The translations under genes were made by a program, and so were the position numbers. The notes beneath the pieces were generated by a model. That model was not told where the DNA came from, ran no database searches, and saw only the letters and a list, made by a program, of their open reading frames with translations. A stretch of DNA of 64,000 nucleotides from the NCBI RefSeq assembly GCF_003367395.1, contig NZ_CP031417.1:4663501-4727500 (forward strand), read 5' to 3'. Shown in pieces: positions 33,377 to 42,119 of this stretch (position 1 is its first letter; each line of letters opens with the position of its first letter). The DNA comes from Pseudolabrys taiwanensis. Its GTDB lineage: Bacteria; Pseudomonadota; Alphaproteobacteria; Rhizobiales; Xanthobacteraceae.

Positions 33377-34321
33377 ATGACCACTCTTCTCATCGCCGAG
33401 CACGATAACAAGTCGCTCAAGGATGCCACCACGAAGGCGCTAAGCGCGGCCAAGGCGCTCGGCGCCGACGTGCACGTCCTCATCGCGGGTAAGGATGCTA
33501 AGGCCGCCGCCGAGGCCGCCAGCAAGCTCGACGGCGTTGCCAAGGTGCTCGTTGCCGAAGGCGATGCCTATGAGCATCAGTTGGCCGAGCCGATGGCCGC
33601 GCTGATCGTCTCGCTCGCGGGCTCTTATGACGCACTCGTCGCGCCGGCCACGACCAACGGCAAGAACATCATGCCGCGCGTCGCCGCCCTGATCGACGTG
33701 ATGCAGATCTCCGACATCATCAAGGTTGTGGCCCCCGACACCTTCGAGCGGCCCATTTATGCCGGTAACGCCATCCAGACGGTGAAGTCGACCGACGCGA
33801 AGAAGGTCATCACTGTCCGTACCTCGACCTTCCAGGCGGCGGGGCAGGGCGGCTCGGCGCCAATCGAGAGCGCGACGGCGGCGAGCGATCCGGCGTTGTC
33901 GTCTTTCGTCGGCGAGGAGTTATCGAAGTCGGATCGTCCCGAGCTCACCTCGGCCAAGATCATCATCTCCGGCGGCCGCGCCATGCAGAGCCGTGAGAAC
34001 TTCACCAAGTACATCGAGCCGGTGGCCGACAAGCTGGGCGCCGCCGTCGGCGCCTCGCGCGCGGCGGTCGACGCGGGCTACGCGCCGAACGACTGGCAGG
34101 TGGGTCAGACCGGGAAGGTGGTGGCGCCGGAGCTGTACATCGCGGTGGGCATTTCCGGCGCGATCCAGCATCTCGCCGGCATGAAGGATTCCAAGGTCAT
34201 CGTTGCGATCAACAAGGACGAGGAGGCGCCCATCTTCCAGGTCGCCGACTATGGTCTGGTCGCCGACCTCTATCAGGCGCTGCCGGAGCTGTCGGCGGAG
34301 CTGGATAAGGTCAAGCGCTGA
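33377..34321 (+). CDS. etfA: Electron transfer flavoprotein, alpha subunit
   Basis: A 314-residue subunit. The C-terminal FAD domain carries [47 protein letters not shown] and [18 protein letters not shown]. It dimerises with EtfB (encoded 2 bp upstream). The pair serves beta-oxidation and choline/amino-acid dehydrogenases via ETF-QO. A strong hairpin lies just after the stop. Confidence 0.96.
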   Translation: MTTLLIAEHDNKSLKDATTKALSAAKALGADVHVLIAGKDAKAAAEAASKLDGVAKVLVAEGDAYEHQLAEPMAALIVSLAGSYDALVAPATTNGKNIMPRVAALIDVMQISDIIKVVAPDTFERPIYAGNAIQTVKSTDAKKVITVRTSTFQAAGQGGSAPIESATAASDPALSSFVGEELSKSDRPELTSAKIIISGGRAMQSRENFTKYIEPVADKLGAAVGASRAAVDAGYAPNDWQVGQTGKVVAPELYIAVGISGAIQHLAGMKDSKVIVAINKDEEAPIFQVADYGLVADLYQALPELSAELDKVKR

Positions 34322-34337
34322 GCCTGCGTCAGAATGA

Positions 34338-34370
34338 CCGAACCGCCGGTGGTGCGATCCGGCGGTTCGG
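34338..34370 (+). terminator. Hairpin after etfA
   Basis: CCGAACCGCCGG and CCGGCGGTTCGG form a perfect 12-bp stem with a 9-nt loop, 16 bp after the etfA stop. The left arm recurs in part (CCGAACCGCCG) at 34383, so an alternative stem is possible. No T-run. Confidence 0.55.
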
Positions 34371-34451
34371 CGTACAAAGAGAGCCGAACCGCCGCGCTTC
34401 ACGACATTCGGGGCCGCGTGCGCCGGATATCCATCGATCGGAAATAAGAAC

Positions 34452-35333
34452 ATGGCTGTGACTATAAAAACTGTCGGGGTCGTCGGCGCAGGCCAGATGG
34501 GCAACGGTATCGCTCATGTCTGCGCGCTTGCTGGTTTCCCGGTGATGCTCAACGACGTGTCGGCGGACCGCATCAAAGCGGGTATCGCGACGGTTACAGG
34601 TAACCTGGCGCGCCAAGTGTCCAAGAAGACGATCTCGGAGGACGAGCGTAAGAATGCCTTGGCGCTGATCAAGCCTGCCGAGAAGTACGAGGACCTGACG
34701 AACTGCGATCTCGTCATCGAGTCCGCGACCGAAAAAGAAGACGTCAAGCGCAAGATCTTTTCCGATCTCTGCACGGTGCTGAAGCCCGAGGCGATCGTCG
34801 CCTCGAACACCTCGTCGATCTCCATCACGCGGCTGGCCTCGGCCACGGACCGCCCCGAGCGCTTCATCGGCATCCACTTCATGAATCCGGTGCCGTTGAT
34901 GGAGCTGGTCGAGCTCATTCGCGGCATTGCCACCGACGATGTCACCTTTGAAGCCAGCAAGACCTTCGTCAGCAAGCTCGGCAAGACCATCGCGGTGTCG
35001 GAAGATTTCCCGGCCTTCATCGTCAACCGCATCCTGCTGCCGATGATCAACGAGGCCATCTACACGCTGTACGAAGGCGTCGGTAACGTCGAGGCGATCG
35101 ACACCGCCATGCGCCTCGGCGCGCATCATCCGATGGGCCCGCTCGAATTGGCCGACTTCATCGGTCTCGACACCTGCCTGTCGGTCATGCAGGTGCTGCA
35201 CGAGGGCCTTGCCGACTCGAAGTACCGCCCGTGCCCGCTGCTGGTGAAATACGTCGAAGCCGGCTGGCTCGGCCGCAAGACCAAGCGCGGCTTCTACGAT
35301 TACCGCGGCGAAAAGCCGGTGCCGACGCGGTAA
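34452..35333 (+). CDS. hbdA: 3-hydroxybutyryl-CoA dehydrogenase
   Basis: A 293-residue NAD(P)-dependent dehydrogenase of (S)-3-hydroxyacyl-CoA. N-terminal Rossmann motif VGVVGAGQMGNGIAHV, then SNTSSISITRLASATDRPER, IGIHFMNPVPLMELVE (catalytic His), NRILLPMINEAIYTLYEG and GLDTCLSVMQVLHE. It sits 130 bp after etfA, separated by a hairpin, and probably works with EtfAB in butyrate/PHB or fatty-acid metabolism. Confidence 0.93.
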   Translation: MAVTIKTVGVVGAGQMGNGIAHVCALAGFPVMLNDVSADRIKAGIATVTGNLARQVSKKTISEDERKNALALIKPAEKYEDLTNCDLVIESATEKEDVKRKIFSDLCTVLKPEAIVASNTSSISITRLASATDRPERFIGIHFMNPVPLMELVELIRGIATDDVTFEASKTFVSKLGKTIAVSEDFPAFIVNRILLPMINEAIYTLYEGVGNVEAIDTAMRLGAHHPMGPLELADFIGLDTCLSVMQVLHEGLADSKYRPCPLLVKYVEAGWLGRKTKRGFYDYRGEKPVPTR

Positions 35334-35363
35334 GCGCTCTTTACGCGCAACCTCCCTCCGCCA

Positions 35364-35405
35364 TCATCCTGAGCAGCGCTCCGAAGGAGCGCGTCTCGAA
35401 GGATG
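35364..35405. repeat. Half copy of intergenic palindromic repeat
   Basis: TCATCCTGAG followed by a small GC stem (GCGCTCC/GGAGCGC) and CTCGAAGGATG. It is one arm of the element found complete at 41829-41932 and 53779-53892. Confidence 0.6.
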
Positions 35406-35438
35406 TGGGCGCCCCCCGCCTCGGGACGAGGCCGGCCG

Positions 35439-36089
35439 CTATGCCGCCACGGGCTTTTCCGCGAAGTCGTTCATCTGTGCCGCCAGCGCGCGCTTGAAGG
35501 CCGGCCGCGCCTCGCAGCGCAGGCGATAGTTCTCCAACACCGGCATCGCCGTCACCAGATCGCAGTGACGCGGAATGCGCAGCACGCTGGCCATCAGCAA
35601 ATCGGCGGCGGTGAAGCGCTCCTCGAGATAGTCACGGCCGTCGAGCCATTGCGATAAGGCCTCGAGTCGCGACTGCGCGAGTTGCAGCGCGCCGGGTCGG
35701 CGCTCTTTCGCCCAGTCTTTATCGGCGTGGAAGAGATCGATCGCGGTCAGGTTCTGGATGTGCGGCTCGATCGAATTGAGTGCGGCGAACATCCAGGTGA
35801 GCGTGCGGGCGCGCGCTTTCTCCTCGCGTGGCATCAAGGTGTCGGACTTCGTCGCGATGTGATGGACGATGGCGCCCGACTCGAACAGCACGAAGCCGTC
35901 CTCTTCGTAGGTCGGCACCTGGCCGAACGGCTGAAGTCGCCGGTAGGTGTCGGATTGCTGATCGTTTGGCCCGATGAGCCATGTATCGTAGGGGAGGCCG
36001 GCTTCCTCCAACGCCCAGCGCACGCGCAGATCACGCACCAGACCGCGCGCGAATTCGGGTACCCAGCGGAAAGCGCTTACCGAAATCAT
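35439..36089 (-). CDS. Glutathione S-transferase family protein
   Basis: A 216-residue protein with an N-terminal thioredoxin-like domain (FRWVPEFARGLVRDLRVRWALEE; GQVPTYEEDGFVLFESGAIV with the conserved cis-Pro and Glu-Ser) and a C-terminal helical domain (YLEERFTAADLLMASVL with the N-capping motif). Start ATG 36089 has GGAAGGAG upstream. It is the last gene of an operon ArsR - SRPBCC/VOC - GST, 35 bp after the second gene. It may detoxify an electrophile sensed by the ArsR protein. Confidence 0.88.
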   Translation of the reverse strand: MISVSAFRWVPEFARGLVRDLRVRWALEEAGLPYDTWLIGPNDQQSDTYRRLQPFGQVPTYEEDGFVLFESGAIVHHIATKSDTLMPREEKARARTLTWMFAALNSIEPHIQNLTAIDLFHADKDWAKERRPGALQLAQSRLEALSQWLDGRDYLEERFTAADLLMASVLRIPRHCDLVTAMPVLENYRLRCEARPAFKRALAAQMNDFAEKPVAA

Positions 36090-36124
36090 GTCACTACTCC
36101 TTCCTAGATCAACAGTCGGATGCG

Positions 36125-36955
36125 TTACATCGGCCGCGGCGTGATCATCGCGATCTTGGCGCCGCCCGGTTGTTCGAGGATGGCGATACGGCCGACGCCC
36201 GGAATATCGGACGGCGCGCGCACTTCCTTGGCGCCGGCGATGAGCGCTGTCTTGAAGCGTGTGTCGACATCGTCGACGGCGATGTACGAGAGCCAATGTT
36301 CTGGCGCGTCCTTGCAGCGCTCGTCGGCGCTTGTGTCGTACAGGCCGCCGACGCGGTCATCACCGTTCTTGATGATCCAATACGTGAAGCCCGGCATGCC
36401 CATGGCCTCGAAGGTCCAGCCGATCGTGGTGCCGAGAAAGCGCTGGGCGGCGTTGACATGCTGCGTATTGAGTTCGTTCCAGATGAACTTGCCATGCGGC
36501 TTCGCGTCGGCCGTGTGCAGATAGGTCTCGAGCTTGAGCAGGGCACCGGTCCAACCTTGGTTGTGACTGTCGCGCGCATCCGCGTCGAAGAAGTTTTCGT
36601 GCGTGAGCGTCATCAGCGTGCCGTCGCCATCCGGTTTGAACGTGACGGTGACGAGCGACTCGTGTTCCGGTGTCGATTTCCACGCCCAGGTGAAAACCAA
36701 TTTCTCGTTCGGAACGACCTCGCGATAGACGCCGGCGACGTTATGCTCTTCCGGGGCGCCGGGCTTTTGCATGATGAAGCGGTAGCGGCCGCCTGCCCGC
36801 GCATCGGCCTCGACGGACGTACAGCGAACTTCGCCAGGCCCGAGCCATTTCTTCAGTTTTTCCGGGTCCGCCCAGGCTTGGAAGACTTTTTCGGGGCGGA
36901 CGTTGAAACGGCGCTTGATGGTGAGGCTTGGCTTGGTGACGACGTCGGTTGACAT
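36125..36955 (-). CDS. SRPBCC (AHSA1) - VOC domain fusion protein
   Basis: A 276-residue protein. Residues 1-145 are an AHSA1-type SRPBCC domain (FNVRPEKVFQAWADPEKLKKWLG, GGRYRFIMQKPG, HENFFDADARDSHNQGW), residues 150-276 a vicinal-oxygen-chelate/glyoxalase-like domain (HVNAAQRFLGTTIGWTFEAM, VDDVDTRFKTALIAGAKEV, GVGRIAILEQPGGAKIAM). Each domain is usually encoded alone. Its first 103 bp overlap the end of the arsR gene. Binds a small hydrophobic ligand; function unknown. Confidence 0.85.
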   Translation of the reverse strand: MSTDVVTKPSLTIKRRFNVRPEKVFQAWADPEKLKKWLGPGEVRCTSVEADARAGGRYRFIMQKPGAPEEHNVAGVYREVVPNEKLVFTWAWKSTPEHESLVTVTFKPDGDGTLMTLTHENFFDADARDSHNQGWTGALLKLETYLHTADAKPHGKFIWNELNTQHVNAAQRFLGTTIGWTFEAMGMPGFTYWIIKNGDDRVGGLYDTSADERCKDAPEHWLSYIAVDDVDTRFKTALIAGAKEVRAPSDIPGVGRIAILEQPGGAKIAMITPRPM

Positions 36956-37266
36956 GTTTCTTCCTCCAAAAACGCCGCGAGACGATCGAGGCTTTCACTC
37001 CAGAAGCGCTGGTAGCGGTTGAGCCAGTCGGTGGCTTCCTGCATCGGCGTGGCGCGCAGGCGCACGGACACGGTACGGCCGGTCTTGCTGCGTTCGACGA
37101 GCCCGGCATCCGACAAGACATCGAGATGCTTCATCACCGCCGGCAGCGACATCGCGTGCGGTCGCGCCAATTCGCTCACGGACAAAGTGTCGCGCTCGGA
37201 GAGCTGCGCGAGCAACGCGCGGCGTGTCGGGTCGGCGAGCGCTGCGAAGGTTTGATCGAGGCTCAT
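36853..37266 (-). CDS. ArsR-family transcriptional regulator
   Basis: A 137-residue winged-helix repressor: DQTFAALADPTRRALLAQL, SVSELARPHAMSLPAVMKHL, DVLSDAGLVERSKTGRTVSV and YQRFWSESLDRLAAFLEEE. It is of the subgroup that precedes SRPBCC genes. The family normally ends near residue 105; the last 32 residues lie in the overlap with the next gene and are Ser/Pro/Lys-rich, probably unstructured. First gene of the operon and likely its autorepressor. Confidence 0.88.
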   Translation of the reverse strand: MSLDQTFAALADPTRRALLAQLSERDTLSVSELARPHAMSLPAVMKHLDVLSDAGLVERSKTGRTVSVRLRATPMQEATDWLNRYQRFWSESLDRLAAFLEEETCQPTSSPSQASPSSAVSTSAPKKSSKPGRTRKN

Positions 37267-37379
37267 GGGGCGTGGCTCGTCGGGCGGGGGTGTAAATACT
37301 AAACCGATAGGTTAAGTATTTGCCTGCGGGCGTCCGGAGTCAAGTCGGACGTTTGCCATTTGTTGAGGAAGGAAACCGT

Positions 37380-37592
37380 ATGAGAGGGGTCATGGATCCG
37401 ACCTCTCTCGTCTCAGCCATGGCCGGCGCCCAGATGGGCAGCGTGCAGATGGCGCTCGCCGCCAAGATGCTGAAGATGAACGCCGACTCGCAGGGCGCGA
37501 TCGCGCAGGTGCTCGACGCGGCGACGCAGAACCTGAACCGCCTTGCCAATGTCGGCGCCGGGGTCGGCCAGAATCTGGATATTTCCGTCTAA
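37380..37592 (+). CDS. YjfB-like putative motility protein
   Basis: A 70-residue protein with a good AGGAAGGA ribosome site before ATG 37380 (a second ATG at 37392 would give the usual MDPTSL start). It is Ala/Met/Gln-rich, helical (SAMAGAQMGSVQMALAAKML), with a Gly/Asn C-terminus ending VGQNLDISV, as in the YjfB family. Function is not established. A second short gene follows 9 bp later with a matching start and end. Confidence 0.7.
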   Translation: MRGVMDPTSLVSAMAGAQMGSVQMALAAKMLKMNADSQGAIAQVLDAATQNLNRLANVGAGVGQNLDISV

Positions 37593-37601
37593 TCGGGCGC
37601 C

Positions 37602-37796
37602 ATGGAACCGGTCTCCCTAGCAGCCGGCATGGTGACGGCGCGCTTCGTTGCGGTGCAGAGGATCGCACCCGTGCGCGCCCGGCGCAGCGAAAGCGCCGAT
37701 GGCGGCAAGGAGACGGCGGGGCCCAATCCAGGGACGGCCAACCGGCGTCGCAACCTGCCGGATCACCTCGGACAGAATCTGGACATCACTGTTTAG
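37602..37796 (+). CDS. Second, diverged YjfB-like small gene
   Basis: A 64-residue ORF. Its start MEPVSLAAGM and end LGQNLDITV match MDPTSLVSAM and VGQNLDISV of the gene just upstream, but the middle (ARRSESADGGKETAGPNPGTA) does not and is rich in Arg, Gly and Pro. It looks like a tandem duplicate that has diverged or suffered compensating frameshifts. No clear ribosome site; it may be a decaying copy. Confidence 0.45.
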   Translation: MEPVSLAAGMVTARFVAVQRIAPVRARRSESADGGKETAGPNPGTANRRRNLPDHLGQNLDITV

Positions 37797-37822
37797 TTCG
37801 GGCCCGGCGACAGTGCTTCGGA

Positions 37823-38482
37823 TTACGACTTGCCCAGCGCCGCGGTGATCAGCTTCACCGCGTCCTCGCTCGCCCATTCGGCGGGGCCGGCGATGGTGCC
37901 GATCTCGCAGCCGGCCGGATCGACCAGCAGCGTCGTCGGCATGCCGAAGGCGCGGCCGACCGCCTTGAGCTCCTGGAAGCTCTTGGCATTGCCGTCGGCG
38001 TAATAGGCGAGGTGATTGGCGCCGACCTCCTTCAAGAAGGCCTTGGGCTTGTCCGGATCGCGGGTGTCGATATTCACCGCCACCACCTGGAAATCCGGGC
38101 TGCCGAGTTTCTCTTCCAGCGCGTTGAGCGCCGGCATCTCGGTGCGGCAGGGCACGCACCAGGTCGCCCATAGATTGAGAAGCACGGTGCGGCCCTTGAA
38201 ATCCGCGAGCGTGACGGGCTTGCCCGCGACGTCGTGGAAGGACAGGTTCGGCACCTTGAGCGGGTCCTGCGCCATCTTGACCGCCGCGACCTCGCCTTTG
38301 GCGAAGGGGGCGACCTTCTTGGCCAGCGCCACCGCGGGCCGGCAGGCCTTATCGCCCCCTGCATTGCGCGTGAGGGTGGCTATCCCGTATACCGCCCCCA
38401 ACCCGACGATCACGCCGGCCGCGCCGCCCGCCAGGACCATGGCGAACCGTTTCTTGGCGAAGCTGGAAGATCGGTCGGTCAT
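37823..38482 (-). CDS. tlpA: TlpA-family thiol:disulfide oxidoreductase
   Basis: A 219-residue membrane-anchored thioredoxin. Residues 12-35 are the anchor; the periplasmic domain has [19 protein letters not shown] (active site CVPC) and cis-Pro [12 protein letters not shown]. In Bradyrhizobium TlpA reduces SCO and cytochrome oxidase subunit II for CuA assembly; an SCO gene is at 26710 here. ATG 38482 is only 30 bp from the divergent argH start. Longer frames upstream are antisense to argH. Confidence 0.88.
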   Translation of the reverse strand: MTDRSSSFAKKRFAMVLAGGAAGVIVGLGAVYGIATLTRNAGGDKACRPAVALAKKVAPFAKGEVAAVKMAQDPLKVPNLSFHDVAGKPVTLADFKGRTVLLNLWATWCVPCRTEMPALNALEEKLGSPDFQVVAVNIDTRDPDKPKAFLKEVGANHLAYYADGNAKSFQELKAVGRAFGMPTTLLVDPAGCEIGTIAGPAEWASEDAVKLITAALGKS

Positions 38483-38512
38483 GTCGGGAAAAACCTTCAG
38501 GTCGCGGACGTC

Positions 38513-39895
38513 ATGAGCAACAAAATGTGGGGCGGGCGGTTTGCCTCCGGCCCGGATGCCATCATGGAGGAGATCAACGCCTCCATCGACTTCGACCGGC
38601 ATCTCTACCGCCAGGACATCACCGCGTCCAAGGCCCATGCCGAGATGCTGGCCAAGCAAGGCATCATTGCGGCGGACGATGCGAAATCGATCGCTCACGG
38701 TCTAGACACGATTCTGTCAGAGATCGAACAGGGTAAATTCTCGTTCCAGCGCGCGCTGGAAGACATTCATATGAACGTCGAGAGCCGGCTCACCGACATC
38801 GTCGGGCCGGCGGCCGGGCGCCTGCATACCGCGCGCTCGCGCAACGACCAGGTCGCGACCGATTTCCGCCTCTGGGTGCGCGACACCATCGACACCATCG
38901 ACGCGGCGCTCGCCGGCTATCAAAAGGCACTTGCGACGAAAGCCGCAGAGCACGCCGAAACGGTGATGCCGGGCTTCACGCATTTGCAGACGGCGCAGCC
39001 GGTCACTTTCGGCCATCATCTGCTCGCATACGTGGAAATGACCGCGCGCGATCGCGGCCGTTTCGCCGATGCGCGCAAGCGCCTCAACGAGTCGCCGCTC
39101 GGCTCCGGCGCGCTTGCCGGCACCTCCTTCGATCTCGACCGCGAGATGACGGCGAAAGCGCTCGGCTTCGACCGCCCGACGGCGAATTCGCTCGATGCCG
39201 TCTCCGACCGCGATTTCGTCATGGAGACGCTCGCGGCGGCCTCGATTGCCGCCGTGCATCTGTCGCGCTTCGCCGAGGAGATCGTGATTTGGACCTCGCC
39301 GATCGTCGGCCTGGTCAAGCTCACGGACAAGTTCACGACCGGCTCATCGATCATGCCGCAGAAGCGCAATCCGGATGCGGCGGAGCTGGTGCGCGCCAAG
39401 GCCGGGCGCATCATCGGCGCGCTCAACGGCATCCTGATCGTCATGAAGGGCCTGCCGCTCGCTTATGCCAAGGACATGCAGGAGGACAAGGAAGGCGCGA
39501 TGGACGCGCTCTCCGCCCTCTCGCTCGCCATCGCCGCGATGACCGGCATGGTCGCCGACATGGTGCCGGACGAAGCCAAGATGAAGAAGGCCGCGGGCGA
39601 GGGCTATGCCACCGCCACCGACCTCGCCGACTGGCTGGTGCGCACGCTCAACATCCCCTTCCGCCAGGCCCACCACATCACCGGCCGCATCGTCGCGCTG
39701 GCGTCCGAGAAGGGCGTGCCGCTGCACCGGCTGACGCTCGCCGACATGCAAGGCGTCGAGCCGAAGATCACCGACGACGTGTTCAACGTCCTGTCGGTGA
39801 CCAATTCGGTGAAGAGCCGCGTGTCCTATGGCGGCACGGCGCCCAAGAATGTGCGCGCGCAGGCCAAGCGCTGGTTGAAGATCCTGGCCAAGTAG
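38513..39895 (+). CDS. argH: Argininosuccinate lyase
   Basis: A 460-residue enzyme, last step of arginine synthesis (argininosuccinate to arginine and fumarate). The fumarate-lyase signature [20 protein letters not shown] is intact; also [37 protein letters not shown] and [22 protein letters not shown] block (here [19 protein letters not shown]). Start ATG 38513 gives the standard N-terminus. It heads a run with a small gene, a lipoprotein and lysA. Confidence 0.97.
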   Translation: MSNKMWGGRFASGPDAIMEEINASIDFDRHLYRQDITASKAHAEMLAKQGIIAADDAKSIAHGLDTILSEIEQGKFSFQRALEDIHMNVESRLTDIVGPAAGRLHTARSRNDQVATDFRLWVRDTIDTIDAALAGYQKALATKAAEHAETVMPGFTHLQTAQPVTFGHHLLAYVEMTARDRGRFADARKRLNESPLGSGALAGTSFDLDREMTAKALGFDRPTANSLDAVSDRDFVMETLAAASIAAVHLSRFAEEIVIWTSPIVGLVKLTDKFTTGSSIMPQKRNPDAAELVRAKAGRIIGALNGILIVMKGLPLAYAKDMQEDKEGAMDALSALSLAIAAMTGMVADMVPDEAKMKKAAGEGYATATDLADWLVRTLNIPFRQAHHITGRIVALASEKGVPLHRLTLADMQGVEPKITDDVFNVLSVTNSVKSRVSYGGTAPKNVRAQAKRWLKILAK

Positions 39896-39905
39896 AGCGC
39901 TTGAT

Positions 39906-40151
39906 ATGGCAGAGCCAAGACGCGGGCGCCTCAAGGGTGGCGCCAACACCGAAGCCGAGGCGGAAAAGCTGTCTTTGTCCGAGTTCAACCTGTTGATTGC
40001 AGGCGCCGCCTGGCGGTTCGACTCCGTGACCAACTCCAACCTGCGGAAGAATGCCTTCAAACGGCTGGTGTGGCTCGAAACGCAGCGTGAACGGCTCCAC
40101 GGCATCGAGGCGCCGGAGCGCAAGCTGGCCGCGCGCCAGTCCGGCGACTGA
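39906..40151 (+). CDS. Small conserved-looking protein between argH and lysA
   Basis: An 81-residue protein, mostly helical and charged: AEKLSLSEFNLLIAGAAWRF, NSNLRKNAFKRLVWLETQRE. It starts 10 bp after argH and its stop is directly followed by the lipoprotein frame, so it belongs to the argH-lysA transcript. No function known to me. Confidence 0.65.
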   Translation: MAEPRRGRLKGGANTEAEAEKLSLSEFNLLIAGAAWRFDSVTNSNLRKNAFKRLVWLETQRERLHGIEAPERKLAARQSGD

Positions 40152-40217
40152 ATGAGACGCTATTTCGCCTTTTATCGCGGCTTTGCTAAGATGCCGGCCG
40201 TATTCGGAGATCGCAGT

Positions 40218-40517
40218 TTGTCAGTATCAGACCGTCCCTTCCCGCGCCTCGCTGTGATCGCTGTGCTCGTCGCCGCGCTCGGCCTTGCCGGCTGCGGCCG
40301 CAAGGGCCCGCTTGATCCGCCGCCGTCGGCCTCGGCGGCGCCCGCGACCGAGCAGGCTCCACCGTCAGCGCAAGGCCCCGGTCTCGTCGGTCCCGCATCG
40401 ATGTCGCCATTCGGCAGCGGCGGCAGTTCGAGCGCGAATTCCGGATCGCCCACCGGCACGGCGACACCGCCGACGACGCAGAACAAGAAATTCCTGCTCG
40501 ATCCTTTGTTGAACTGA
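40218..40517 (+). CDS. LptM-like small lipoprotein
   Basis: A 99-residue lipoprotein, start TTG 40218 with GGAG 8 bp upstream; an in-frame ATG at 40152 exists but would give an over-long n-region. Signal peptide with lipobox LAGC followed by GRKGPLDPPP, the hallmark of the LptM/YifL family, which helps mature the LptD lipopolysaccharide translocon. The rest is Ser/Gly/Pro-rich and ends KKFLLDPLLN. Placed directly before lysA, as is common in proteobacteria. Confidence 0.75.
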   Translation: MSVSDRPFPRLAVIAVLVAALGLAGCGRKGPLDPPPSASAAPATEQAPPSAQGPGLVGPASMSPFGSGGSSSANSGSPTGTATPPTTQNKKFLLDPLLN

Positions 40518-40532
40518 ACCGGCGCGCTTCCG

Positions 40533-41798
40533 ATGCATCACTTCGACTATCGCGCCGGCGTCCTGCACGCCGAGGGCGTCGACCTCACCGCGCTCGCGGC
40601 CGAGGTCGGCACGCCGTTCTACTGCTATTCCACCGCCACGCTGACGCGGCACTACAAGGTCTTCGCCGGCGCCTTCGCCGATGTCGACGCGCTCGTCTGC
40701 TACGCCATGAAGGCGAATTCCAACCAGGCGGTGATCAAGACGCTGGCCGAACTCGGCGCGGGCGCCGACGTGGTCTCCGGCGGCGAGCTCAAGCGCGCCC
40801 GCGCGGCCGGCATTCCGGCGCAGAAGATCATGTTCTCCGGTATCGGCAAGACCGAGGCGGAGCTGGCGCTGGCGCTCGACGAAGGCATCTTCTGCATCAA
40901 CGTCGAGTCCGAGCCTGAGCTGCATTTCCTGTCGAAGATCGCCAAGGCGAAGGGCCGCACGGCGCATGTATCGGTGCGCGTCAATCCGGACGTCGATGCC
41001 AAGACGCACCACAAGATCGCGACCGGCAAGGCCGAGAACAAGTTCGGCATCCCGATCAGCCGCGCGCGCGAAGTCTACAAGCATGCGGCGGCGCTGCCCG
41101 GCATCGCGGTGTCGGGCGTCGACATGCACATCGGCAGCCAGATCACCGATCTCGATCCGTTCGGCAACGCGTTCGCGCTGCTGGCCGAGTTCGTGCGCGA
41201 CCTCCGCGCGGATGGGCACGCCATCACGCATGTCGACCTCGGCGGCGGCCTCGGCATCCCCTATCACGACGACAACGAGCCGCCGCCGCATCCTGAGGAG
41301 TACGCCGCCGTCGTGAAGAAGGCGACGCGCGATCTCGGCTGCAAATTGATCTTCGAGCCGGGCCGGTTGCTCGTGGGCAATGCCGGCATCCTGGTGACGC
41401 GCGTCCTGTTCATGAAGCACGGCGACGTGAAGCACTTCGTCGTCGTCGATGCGGGCATGAACGATCTCATCCGTCCGACGCTCTACGAGGCGTATCACGC
41501 GATCATGCCGGTGAAGGAACCGGCGCCGCACGCGCGGCGCCTGCGCGCCGACGTGGTGGGCCCGGTCTGTGAGAGCGGCGACTTCCTCGCCAAGGACCGC
41601 GACATGGTCGAGCCGAAGGACGGTGACCTGCTCGCGGTGATGACCGCCGGCGCTTACGGCGCGGTGCAGGCCGGCACCTACAACACGCGTGCGCTGGTGC
41701 CCGAGGTGCTGGTCAACGGCGACAAGTGGGCCCTCGTGCGCCCGCGCGTGACGGCCGAGGAATTGATCGCGCTCGATCGCTTGCCGGATTGGCTTTGA
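40533..41798 (+). CDS. lysA: Diaminopimelate decarboxylase
   Basis: A 421-residue PLP enzyme that makes lysine from meso-diaminopimelate. The PLP lysine is in CYAMKANSNQAVI; other motifs are GGELKRARAAGIP, VDMHIGSQITDL, LGGGLGIPY, FEPGRLLVGNAG and VGPVCESGDFLA. It starts 15 bp after the lipoprotein gene. The window between it and the next gene holds a palindromic repeat. Confidence 0.97.
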   Translation: MHHFDYRAGVLHAEGVDLTALAAEVGTPFYCYSTATLTRHYKVFAGAFADVDALVCYAMKANSNQAVIKTLAELGAGADVVSGGELKRARAAGIPAQKIMFSGIGKTEAELALALDEGIFCINVESEPELHFLSKIAKAKGRTAHVSVRVNPDVDAKTHHKIATGKAENKFGIPISRAREVYKHAAALPGIAVSGVDMHIGSQITDLDPFGNAFALLAEFVRDLRADGHAITHVDLGGGLGIPYHDDNEPPPHPEEYAAVVKKATRDLGCKLIFEPGRLLVGNAGILVTRVLFMKHGDVKHFVVVDAGMNDLIRPTLYEAYHAIMPVKEPAPHARRLRADVVGPVCESGDFLAKDRDMVEPKDGDLLAVMTAGAYGAVQAGTYNTRALVPEVLVNGDKWALVRPRVTAEELIALDRLPDWL

Positions 41799-42119
41799 GT
41801 TAGTCCCGCAATCGCCAACCTCTCTACATCATCCTGAGGTGGCCGCGAAGCGGCCCTCGAAGGATGAACGGCCCGGGCGCCTCGGCCGTCGCGCTTCGAG
41901 GCTCGCTTCGCTCGCACCTCAGGGTGACGGGACCAAAGCTGTGCCTGTCCGTGTCGGCTGCATATCGCCGCGTCTCTCCGCCTTGAAAGCGACGAATTAG
42001 CCGCATTTCATGCATGTTAGCCGTGCGGCACAGCACAAAGTCGTGCATGGCTGCGGATATTCCCGCGTGTTAGCGTGTTGGGACTTTGAGATTCCCTCGC
42101 CGGGCGACGGAGCGCCTTT
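41799..42119. other. Intergenic region after lysA
   Basis: About 320 bp. The first part holds a full copy of a palindromic intergenic repeat (41829-41932). The second part should hold the promoter of the TIGR02302 gene. No other gene or RNA recognised. Confidence 0.5.
41829..41932. repeat. Palindromic intergenic repeat, copy A
   Basis: Begins TCATCCTGAGGTG and ends CACCTCAGGGTGACGGG: the two ends are inverted copies. Each arm has its own small stem (GGCCGC/GCGGCC, and GAGGCTCG / CGCTCGC) and a CTCGAAGGATG or CTTCGAGG box. The structure can fold as a cloverleaf. Two other copies are at 53779-53892 and (half) 35364-35405. Confidence 0.75.
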
